A stretch of 64,000 bases of DNA, taken from contig NZ_FNHZ01000006.1 of NCBI RefSeq assembly GCF_900103815.1, positions 1-64,000 of the forward strand. The letters run 5' to 3'. Each line of letters begins with the position of its first letter. Positions within the stretch are counted from its first letter, which is position 1. Shown piece by piece: positions 31,672 through 38,595 of the stretch. The notes beneath the pieces are model-generated. The model did not search any database, was not told the origin of the DNA, and saw only the letters and a list, made by a program, of their open reading frames with translations. Source of the stretch: Lachnospira pectinoschiza (GTDB lineage: Bacteria; Bacillota; Clostridia; Lachnospirales; Lachnospiraceae). The position numbers and the translations under genes were made by a program.

Positions 31672-31835
31672 GAACGCAGTGTAAGCAATCCCCCGCTTCA
31701 AAAGCGTAAGCTTTAAGCGGGGGTATAAAGCTTACTAGTGTCAAAGGGGTTAAAGCCCCTTCTGACAGGTGGCACAAAGTGCCACTGCGTTCATGAGGAA
31801 GTAGCGAAGCGGATTCCGAATGTCCGCTTTACTTC
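31672..31835 (+). other. Compact multi-hairpin element, unknown structured RNA or IS-derived miniature element
   Basis: A closing repeat GAACGCAGTG (31672-31681) / CACTGCGTTC (31783-31792) encloses three hairpins. The first is GTAAGC...GCTTAC (31681-31735) with an inner CCCCCGCTT/AAGCGGGGG stem and an AAAGC-GTAA-GCTTT tip carrying a GNRA-type loop. The second is TGTCA-AAGGGG / CCCCTT-TGACA (31739-31767). The third is GTGGCAC-AAA-GTGCCAC (31769-31785). A fourth hairpin follows, GAAGTA..AAGCGGA / TCCGCTT TACTTC (31798-31835). It is much richer in G+C than its surroundings and encodes nothing. IS200/IS605-related remnants and omega-type RNAs look similar, but no transposase or TnpB remains here. 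Confidence 0.6.
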
Positions 31836-31867
31836 AATAATAAGTCCTTTTTGAATTGTCCATATAA

Positions 31868-31883
31868 TGTTTCACATGAAACA
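31868..31883. promoter_or_regulatory. parS-like site 6
   Basis: TGTTTCACATGAAACA, the majority version in this region, placed just after the multi-hairpin element. Confidence 0.82.
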
Positions 31884-32050
31884 TTTCATAAGAAATATTT
31901 TAAATAACAACATAAATACCCCTAACTATAATATCTATAAATCCACTACAATTTCTTTTTCTCCATCCTCAATATTACATTATCAAAAAAACACAATTTT
32001 TCAGAGGTATAATAACACCTCTTAAAAAACGTAATTTTTTAAAAATCATA

Positions 32051-32066
32051 TGTTCCACGTGAAACA
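32051..32066. promoter_or_regulatory. parS-like site 7
   Basis: TGTTCCACGTGAAACA fits the Bacillus parS consensus exactly. It lies 39 bp upstream of the parA -10 element. Confidence 0.88.
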
Positions 32067-32101
32067 AAATGGAAAAAACTATGGATAGTTTTTTGACGAA
32101 G

Positions 32102-32110
32102 TGATATAAT
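32102..32110 (+). promoter_or_regulatory. Extended -10 promoter of parA
   Basis: TGATATAAT (TGn plus TATAAT at 32105-32110) without a good -35 hexamer. It is bracketed by parS-like sites 7 and 8, so ParB spreading or Soj could autoregulate the operon. Confidence 0.55.
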
Positions 32111-32131
32111 ATTTAATAGTTATTTGCGTGA

Positions 32132-32147
32132 AGTTTCACGTGGAACA
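32132..32147. promoter_or_regulatory. parS-like site 8, in the parA leader
   Basis: AGTTTCACGTGGAACA is the reverse complement of site 7 except for one end base. It lies about 20 bases into the predicted parA transcript. Confidence 0.75.
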
Positions 32148-32225
32148 TTACATAGTTAATGTCATTGATTTATATATTTTACACTAAAGATAACTATTAA
32201 AAGGAAATAAAATGGGAGGTATAAG

Positions 32226-32987
32226 ATGGGTCGAACTATAGCAATTGCTAACCAGAAGGGCGGCGTTGGAAAAACAACAACAGCAATTAATTTATCAGCT
32301 TGTCTAGCAGAGGCAGGTCAGAAAGTTCTTGTTATCGACATTGATCCACAGGGTAACACAACTAGTGGATTTGGTTTATCAAAAGATGGTTCCAATAATA
32401 CGGTGTATGAAGTAATTCTTCAGGAATGTAATATAAGAGATGCAATTATTGAAAATGTAGTCGATAATCTCGACATTATCACATCTAATGTAAATCTTGC
32501 TGGTGCAGAAATTGATTTGATTGATATTGATAATAGAGAGTATTCACTTAAGAGTGCAATTACAGAAGTAAGAGATCAGTATGATTATATAATTCTTGAT
32601 TGCCCACCTTCATTAAGTATGCTAACAGTTAATGCTATGACAGCAGCTGATACAGTTTTAGTACCAATTCAATGTGAGTATTATGCTCTAGAAGGTTTGA
32701 CACAGTTAATACATACAATTAATTTGGTTAAGAAGAAACTTAATCCAGAACTTGAATTAGAGGGTGTTGTATTTACAATGTATGACTCTAGAACTAATTT
32801 ATCATTACAGGTCGTAGAGAATGTAAAAGATAATTTACAGGAGAACATTTATAAGACAATTATCCCTAGAAATATTAGACTAGCAGAAGCACCTAGCCAC
32901 GGTTTACCAATTAATATTTATGATAGTAAATCATCTGGAGCTGAAAGCTACAGAATGTTAGCTGCAGAAGTTATGGGAAACAAATAG
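32226..32987 (+). CDS. parA: Chromosome partitioning ATPase ParA (Soj)
   Basis: The 253-residue Walker-type ATPase has the deviant Walker A KGGVGKTTTAINLSA at residues 10-24, switch region DIDPQGNTTSG near 39-49 and DCPPSLSMLTVNA near 122-134. It lacks an N-terminal DNA-binding extension, as in chromosomal Soj. It drives origin segregation together with ParB and can modulate DnaA. It is preceded by GGGAGG and precedes parB by under 20 bases. Confidence 0.96.
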   Translation: MGRTIAIANQKGGVGKTTTAINLSACLAEAGQKVLVIDIDPQGNTTSGFGLSKDGSNNTVYEVILQECNIRDAIIENVVDNLDIITSNVNLAGAEIDLIDIDNREYSLKSAITEVRDQYDYIILDCPPSLSMLTVNAMTAADTVLVPIQCEYYALEGLTQLIHTINLVKKKLNPELELEGVVFTMYDSRTNLSLQVVENVKDNLQENIYKTIIPRNIRLAEAPSHGLPINIYDSKSSGAESYRMLAAEVMGNK

Positions 32988-33005
32988 TGAAAGGTGAGGG
33001 ATTTT

Positions 33006-33932
33006 ATGGCAACAAAGAAGACTGCAACAAAAGGTTTAGGTAAAGGCTTAGGAAAAGGCATTGGTGCTTTAATTCCTGAAGTTGAAACTAGTAGTAAAGA
33101 ACCGATTATTAAAGAAGTTGAAGTAGTTAAGGAAGTAGTAAAAGAAGTTCCTGTTGAGAATAAAGTAAAGATTTCATTAGTAGAGCCTAATAGAGATCAG
33201 CCAAGAAAGATGTTCGATGAAGATGCATTAATTGAGCTATCAGAATCTATTAAGCAGTATGGCATTTTACAGCCGCTTCTTGTTCAGAAGAAGGATAACT
33301 ACTATGAAATTATTGCAGGTGAACGTAGATGGAGAGCTGCTAAGATGGCCGGAGTCAAGGAAGTACCTGTAATTATTAAGGATTACACAACTCAGGAAGT
33401 TATGGAAATCGCTTTGATTGAGAACATCCAGAGAGAAGATTTAAATCCTATTGAAGAGGCACTTGCATATCAGAGGTTGATTAAGGACTACAGATTAAAA
33501 CAAGATGAAGTAGCTGAAAAGGTATCTAAATCTAGAACAGCTATTACAAATTCTCTTAGATTACTTAAGCTTGATTCAAGAGTACAAGATATGGTAGTTG
33601 AAGGTAAATTATCTAGTGGTCATGCAAGAGCTATTATTACAATCGAAGATAAGGATAAGCAGTATTTTATTGCTCAGAAGATTTTTGATGAGAAGTTAAG
33701 CGTAAGAGATGTAGAAAAGCTTATGCGTGAACTTGATAAGCCAGAAAAGGTAGAGAAGCCAAAGCCAGAGAATGACTTTGTTTACCGTGACTTAGAAGAG
33801 AAATTTAAGAAGATTATGGGCACTCAGGTTGTTATTAAGAATAAGAATAACAACAAGGGTAAGATTGAGATTGAATATTATTCTCAGGCTGAATTAGAGC
33901 GTATTATTGACCTATTTAATAAGGTTAAATAA
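33006..33932 (+). CDS. parB: Chromosome partitioning protein ParB (Spo0J)
   Basis: The 308-residue CTP-dependent clamp carries an N-terminal ParA-interacting KGLGKGLGKGIGALIP segment, an acidic linker, the ParB/Srx CTPase core with GERRWRAAKMAG near residue 115 and ENIQREDLNPIEEALAY, a helix-turn-helix (DEVAEKVSKSRTAITNSLRLL) and a C-terminal dimerisation domain. I start at ATG 33006, which has GTGAGGG five bases upstream; GTG 32994 overlaps that site. Its predicted binding sites are the parS cluster at 31163-32147. Confidence 0.95.
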   Translation: MATKKTATKGLGKGLGKGIGALIPEVETSSKEPIIKEVEVVKEVVKEVPVENKVKISLVEPNRDQPRKMFDEDALIELSESIKQYGILQPLLVQKKDNYYEIIAGERRWRAAKMAGVKEVPVIIKDYTTQEVMEIALIENIQREDLNPIEEALAYQRLIKDYRLKQDEVAEKVSKSRTAITNSLRLLKLDSRVQDMVVEGKLSSGHARAIITIEDKDKQYFIAQKIFDEKLSVRDVEKLMRELDKPEKVEKPKPENDFVYRDLEEKFKKIMGTQVVIKNKNNNKGKIEIEYYSQAELERIIDLFNKVK

Positions 33933-33981
33933 TAAATTGCTAAATAAAATTAGCAAAATTAAATATTAGGAAGGTAGAATT

Positions 33982-34539
33982 ATGTTAGACGTATTTGGTT
34001 TATTTGAAGTAAATACACTATACGTGCTAGTTGGCATGATAGGATTTACACTTATAGCATTTATACTTGCAATAGTAGCTATTGTCAAAGCTTCTAAGAT
34101 GAAGAAGAAGTACACATTAATGATGGAAGGCTCGGAAGGAAAGAGCATAGAAAAGCTAATCAGAGAGTATACAGGCGATATTAAGGGCTTAAAGGAAACT
34201 GCAGATGCCAATACTGAATCTATCAAAGATATTTACGAAAAGTTAGAGTACACATTTACAAAGGTTGGAATAGTTAAATACGACGCCTTCCACGAAATGG
34301 GCGGAAAGTTAAGCTTTGCTCTATGTATGTTAGATAAGGCCAATAATGGTTATGTTGTAAATGTAATGCACAGTAACACAGGTTGCTTTGCCTACATTAA
34401 GGAAATCGTTCGCGGTGAGTCTTACTTAGAGCTTGGTGATGAAGAGGCAAAGGCCTTAAACGAGGCACTTGCAGGACGTCTTGGTGATGCAAACTTAAGT
34501 AAAGAAGTTAATGATTTAGTTCAGCAGAATAAGATGTAA
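33982..34539 (+). CDS. DUF4446 family membrane protein
   Basis: The 185-residue protein has one membrane helix (about 14-36), a helical linker and a C-terminal domain with TFTKVGIVKYDAFHEMGGKL and SFALCMLDKANNGYVV, the signature of DUF4446. Proteins of this family commonly follow parB in Clostridia; their function is not established. The gene starts 49 bases after parB and is probably in the same transcript. Confidence 0.82.
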   Translation: MLDVFGLFEVNTLYVLVGMIGFTLIAFILAIVAIVKASKMKKKYTLMMEGSEGKSIEKLIREYTGDIKGLKETADANTESIKDIYEKLEYTFTKVGIVKYDAFHEMGGKLSFALCMLDKANNGYVVNVMHSNTGCFAYIKEIVRGESYLELGDEEAKALNEALAGRLGDANLSKEVNDLVQQNKM

Positions 34540-34569
34540 ATTTTCACATAAATAAAGACTAAATTAGTG

Positions 34570-34598
34570 TTGAAAAAATGCTATATCAGTGCTAAATT
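34570..34598 (+). promoter_or_regulatory. Candidate serS promoter
   Basis: TTGAAA (34570-34575), 17-base spacer, TAAATT (34593-34598). The gap is too short for a T-box leader. Confidence 0.45.
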
Positions 34599-34664
34599 GA
34601 CATAGATGAAAACATATACACTAAAATTAAAATATATAAGCATAAATTGCAGAAATGAGGAAAT

Positions 34665-35954
34665 ATGTTAGATTTAAAATTTGTAAGAGAAAATCCTGAT
34701 ATTGTTAAACAGAATATCAAAAACAAGTTCCAGGATAGAAAACTTCCTTTAGTAGATGAAGTTATTGAATTAGACGCTCAGGCTAGAGCAACTAAGACAG
34801 AAGCTGATGAATTAAGAGCTAACCGTAACAAGCTTTCTAAGCAGATTGGTGCTTTAATGGGTCAGGGAAAGAAAGAAGAAGCTGAAGAAGTTAAGGCTCA
34901 GGTAAACGCTCAGGCTGAAAAGTTAAAGGAACTTGAGGCTAAGGAATCAGAGCTTAATGAAAAAGTTACTAAGATTATGATGACAATCCCTAACATTATC
35001 GATCCTTCAGTACCTATTGGTAAGGATGATAGTGAAAATGTTGAAATCCAGAAGTACGGCGATCCTGTTGTACCTGATTTCGAAATCCCATACCATACAG
35101 ATATTATGGAAAGATTTGACGGAATTGATATGGATTCAGCAGGTAAGGTTGCAGGTAATGGTTTCTACTACCTTATGGGCGATATCGCTAGATTACATTC
35201 AGCAGTAACAGCTTATGCTAGAGATTTCATGATCGATAGAGGTTTCACATATTGCATCCCTCCTTACATGATTAGAAGTAGCGTAGTTACTGGCGTTATG
35301 TCATTTGATGAAATGGACGCAATGATGTATAAAATCGAAGGTGAAGATCTTTACTTAATCGGAACTTCAGAGCATTCAATGATTGGTAAGTTCATCGATA
35401 CAATCACACCAGAGGAAGAACTTCCAAAGACACTTACAAGTTTCTCTCCATGTTTCCGTAAGGAAAAAGGTGCTCACGGTATTGAAGAGCGTGGTGTTTA
35501 CAGAATTCACCAGTTTGAAAAGCAGGAAATGATCGTTGTTTGTAAGCCAGAAGATAGCAAGATGTGGTTCGATAAGTTATGGCAGAACACTGTAGATTTC
35601 TTTAGAACACTCGATGTACCTGTAAGAACACTTGAGTGCTGTTCAGGCGATTTAGCTGACCTTAAGGTTAAGTCAATTGACGTTGAAGCTTGGTCTCCAA
35701 GACAGAAGAAGTACTTCGAAGTTGGTTCATGCTCTAACTTAGGCGATGCTCAGGCTAGAAGACTTAAGATCAGAGTTCAGGGTTCTGATAAGAATAAGTA
35801 CTTTGCTCATACATTAAATAACACTTGTGTTGCACCTCCTAGAATGCTTATCGCTTTCTTAGAGAACAATTTACAGGCAGATGGTAGAGTTCTTATCCCT
35901 GAGGCATTAAGACCTTATATGGGCGGAAAAACAGAGCTTGTACCTACAAAGTAA
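34665..35954 (+). CDS. serS: Seryl-tRNA synthetase
   Basis: The 429-residue class II synthetase has an N-terminal coiled-coil arm (about 30-105) that grips the long variable arm of tRNA-Ser. Motif 2 is FRKEKGAHGIEERGVYRIHQF near 260-280, and motif 3 lies near the C-terminus with NNTCVAPPRMLIAFLEN. One of its substrates, tRNA-Ser(GCU), is encoded at 2919. It ends before a strong terminator. Confidence 0.97.
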   Translation: MLDLKFVRENPDIVKQNIKNKFQDRKLPLVDEVIELDAQARATKTEADELRANRNKLSKQIGALMGQGKKEEAEEVKAQVNAQAEKLKELEAKESELNEKVTKIMMTIPNIIDPSVPIGKDDSENVEIQKYGDPVVPDFEIPYHTDIMERFDGIDMDSAGKVAGNGFYYLMGDIARLHSAVTAYARDFMIDRGFTYCIPPYMIRSSVVTGVMSFDEMDAMMYKIEGEDLYLIGTSEHSMIGKFIDTITPEEELPKTLTSFSPCFRKEKGAHGIEERGVYRIHQFEKQEMIVVCKPEDSKMWFDKLWQNTVDFFRTLDVPVRTLECCSGDLADLKVKSIDVEAWSPRQKKYFEVGSCSNLGDAQARRLKIRVQGSDKNKYFAHTLNNTCVAPPRMLIAFLENNLQADGRVLIPEALRPYMGGKTELVPTK

Positions 35955-35984
35955 TTAAATAGATAATCGATAGATTTAAAAACT

Positions 35985-36021
35985 AATCTGCTTATATCCA
36001 ATGGGTATAGGCAGATTTTTT
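35985..36021 (+). terminator. Terminator after serS
   Basis: A 15-bp stem begins at AATCTGC (35985-35991) and closes at GCAGATT (36011-36017), with a three-base loop and a T run to 36021. Confidence 0.88.
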
Positions 36022-36054
36022 TATAAGAAAATGAATATATATAGGGGGGATTTT

Positions 36055-37524
36055 ATGAAAGAGGCAGTGAATCCATTTTTACCAAGTTATGAATATGTGC
36101 CAGACGGGGAGCCACATATCTTTGGAGATAGAGTTTATCTGTACGGAAGTCACGACAAGTTCGGAGGAAAGGATTATTGTGAAAATGATTATGTCTGTTG
36201 GTCTGCATCAATTGATAATCTAGCAAATTGGCGCTATGAAGGTGTGATTTATAGAAAAGAAGATGATCCAAAGCAGGTAGATAGAAAAATTTTATTTGCA
36301 CCTGATGTGATAAAGGGAAAAGATGGCAGATTTTATCTATATTATTCCCTTGCTCATTCCTCAATAATATCTGTCGCAGTTTGTAATGAGCCTGCAGGAA
36401 AATATAGTTACCTAGGGGATGTTTCACTAGCTGATGGACGCGTCTATGGCACTAAGGCAGGGGATTATTATCAGTTTGACCCGGCTGTATTTATGGATGA
36501 TGATGGGGAGATTTATCTTTATTCTGGCTTTTGTCCACGACAAGAAGAGGACGAATTAGGCAGGAAATATGTGGGATGTCATGTATCAAAAATAGAAGAT
36601 GACTATCTAACTATGAAGTCAGAGCCTGTAGTTGTCATTAATAGAAAGGACGATTTCTATGATGAAACTAGGTATTTTGAAGCTCCTTCTATGCGTAAAT
36701 TTGGGGATAATTACTATCTAATCTATTCAGTGCGACTAGGTGGCCTTCACTATATGATGAGCAAATATCCTGATAGGGATTTTGTATATAAAGGAAGGCT
36801 ACATTCCACATCAGATGTAGGAATAAATGGTTATACGGCCGATAAGCCAGCTTATCCTAATGGGAATACTCATGGCAGTTTAATTAAGATTAAGAATCAA
36901 TACTACATCTTTGATCACAGATATAGTAATGCTAGCTCATATAGCCGACAGGCCGTTGCAGAGAAAATATATATGGCAGATGATGGCAGCTTTAAACAAG
37001 TGGAAGCAACAAGTTGTGGCTTAAATGATGGTCCACTAAAAGTTAAAGGCACAATTTCAAGCTATATAGCCTGTAATTTGATTGATGGGATAAATTATAA
37101 GGAAAAGGAAGAAAAGGCTCTAAATAGCCTTAGAATAAGCCAAGATGGACCTGACAGAGAAGTAGGAGAAGACCAGTATGTTTCACATATTCATAATACA
37201 TGTGTGATTGGCTATAAGTACTTTGAATTGCCGGCTTCTACAGCTACTACTACACTTACAAACTTTTCTAAGTCCACTAATATGACCCTTAATCTAACAA
37301 TTCGTGGAGAGGCTAAAGGTAAATTTAATATAAAGCTTATTTATAAGAATAGTACTTATGAAAATGTAAATATTTGCTTTGAGTTAAATTGTAAAAATGA
37401 GACATGGACAAGTTTTAATACAGATAAATTCCCATTAATAGAAGGAGAAATATTCGCTATATTCTTTAAATATGAGGGTGAGGGTGAATTTGAATTTAAG
37501 GACTTTAGTTTTAAAAAGGTCTAA
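36055..37524 (+). CDS. Glycoside hydrolase family 43 enzyme
   Basis: The 489-residue protein has a five-bladed GH43 domain (about 1-310) and a C-terminal beta-sandwich that could be a carbohydrate-binding module (about 370-489). Motifs: GEPHIFGDRVYLYGSHD near residue 18, APDVIKGKDGRFYLYYS near 81 (pKa-modulating Asp) and TRYFEAPSMRKFGDNYYLIYS near 203 (general-acid Glu). The usual nucleophile-side Asp in the first motif should be compared with characterised members. No signal peptide, so it likely trims imported xylo- or arabino-oligosaccharides. Start 36055 is chosen for AGGGGGGA upstream; an ATG at 36001 lies inside the serS terminator. Confidence 0.88.
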   Translation: MKEAVNPFLPSYEYVPDGEPHIFGDRVYLYGSHDKFGGKDYCENDYVCWSASIDNLANWRYEGVIYRKEDDPKQVDRKILFAPDVIKGKDGRFYLYYSLAHSSIISVAVCNEPAGKYSYLGDVSLADGRVYGTKAGDYYQFDPAVFMDDDGEIYLYSGFCPRQEEDELGRKYVGCHVSKIEDDYLTMKSEPVVVINRKDDFYDETRYFEAPSMRKFGDNYYLIYSVRLGGLHYMMSKYPDRDFVYKGRLHSTSDVGINGYTADKPAYPNGNTHGSLIKIKNQYYIFDHRYSNASSYSRQAVAEKIYMADDGSFKQVEATSCGLNDGPLKVKGTISSYIACNLIDGINYKEKEEKALNSLRISQDGPDREVGEDQYVSHIHNTCVIGYKYFELPASTATTTLTNFSKSTNMTLNLTIRGEAKGKFNIKLIYKNSTYENVNICFELNCKNETWTSFNTDKFPLIEGEIFAIFFKYEGEGEFEFKDFSFKKV

Positions 37525-37664
37525 ATTTTACAAAAGAACAAATTGATATAATGTCTAAAATTTACAAAAGAAATCATTAAAAAATGTCTGAAAATTACAC
37601 AGTAAATTTTACCAATTTACAGAATCAATAATAGATACATTTTCAGATGAAAAATATAAAATCA

Positions 37665-37695
37665 AAAACGCCCCTAGCTTGGCTAGGAGCGTTTT
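37665..37695. terminator. Bidirectional terminator between GH43 and phosphotransferase genes
   Basis: AAAACGC-CCTAGC (from 37665) pairs with GCTAGG-GCGTTTT (to 37695) with one mismatch; T-rich on both strands between convergent genes. Confidence 0.82.
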
Positions 37696-37764
37696 CTTGT
37701 GTTGAAATGAGAAGAAATTAATATCAAATCTATTACACATTATTATATTTAAAGGAGATTAATA

Positions 37765-38532
37765 TTACTGGAAATCAACGACATTAATCCACTTCTCAAG
37801 CAAGTCTTTTTCTTCCTTCTTGTCTTTAGCTAATCTAGCTGCAGCTACAATTGGAAGCCATGTAGTAACATATGTCTTCTGTGTGTTAGTTGCCTTACAG
37901 AAAGCATCCATATACTTATCAGCAATATCACTTGCCTCACCATACTGAAGCTTAAGTAAAAGATAAGTATTTGCAATATCAGCAGAAGCATTACCCTGTG
38001 TTGCATGAACCCAGTCAACTGCTGTAAGAGACTTGATGTTACCATCTTTATCTACGTCGGCGATAATGTTATCTGGACAAAAATCACCGTGACAAAGCTT
38101 TGTATGATTATGCATAGAATCAAGTCTTGTCTCAAGCTCATACTTTGTTGAGCTATCGATATTTGTTAAAGAATCAATCTGTCTATGAAGCTTGTCCTTT
38201 AATACTAAGAGTAATGGGTTAGACTTCTTCTGGAAATCAACCTGGTATTCAACCATCTTGTTGATGTACTCATCAACCTTAGCAGGATACTTCTTGATTA
38301 ACTCAGTAAGAGTTGGTCCTTCTACATACTCACTTGTGATACTCCACTGTCCATCAGCTACATCAACTGATAAAAGCTTAGGTATCTTTGCCCCAGCATC
38401 TTCTACACGAGCTGTATTAAGAGCTTCATATAAAACGTCTGACTTATTATACTTCTTGTCAAAAACCTTAGTTACCTTGTTACCGTCTAAATAAACGGAT
38501 TTTAACTTATTTTCAGCTATTAATTTTTTCAT
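37765..38532 (-). CDS. APH/choline-kinase-like phosphotransferase
   Basis: The 255-residue protein has an eukaryotic-protein-kinase-like small-molecule phosphotransferase fold. The catalytic loop reads CHGDFCPDNII (around residue 150) and the metal-binding motif DWVHATQGN (around 175), with a small N-lobe. Members phosphorylate aminoglycosides, choline, sugars or amino-acid derivatives; nothing here singles out resistance. It begins 63 bases after adhE on the same strand, with no terminator between, so it may be co-transcribed and share redox control. Confidence 0.8.
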   Translation of the reverse strand: MKKLIAENKLKSVYLDGNKVTKVFDKKYNKSDVLYEALNTARVEDAGAKIPKLLSVDVADGQWSITSEYVEGPTLTELIKKYPAKVDEYINKMVEYQVDFQKKSNPLLLVLKDKLHRQIDSLTNIDSSTKYELETRLDSMHNHTKLCHGDFCPDNIIADVDKDGNIKSLTAVDWVHATQGNASADIANTYLLLKLQYGEASDIADKYMDAFCKATNTQKTYVTTWLPIVAAARLAKDKKEEKDLLEKWINVVDFQ

Positions 38533-38595
38533 GTGCTCATCCTTTCTACTACTAAATAGTCCCCATAAAAAGCTTTGTTCTAATCTAAAATATAA

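Noticed and set aside
34540..34664. T-box leader for serS
   Set aside because: The gap is only 125 bases and lacks the T-box sequence and an antiterminator/terminator pair.
36001..36054. Upstream ATG start for the GH43 gene
   Set aside because: It lies inside the serS terminator and has no ribosome-binding site; ATG 36055 has AGGGGGGA upstream.
36053..36427. 124-codon frame antisense to the GH43 gene
   Set aside because: No start context; the plus-strand GH43 motifs are clear.
37765..38532. Aminoglycoside resistance gene
   Set aside because: The APH fold is shared with many metabolic kinases; there is no mobile-element context or specific signature.
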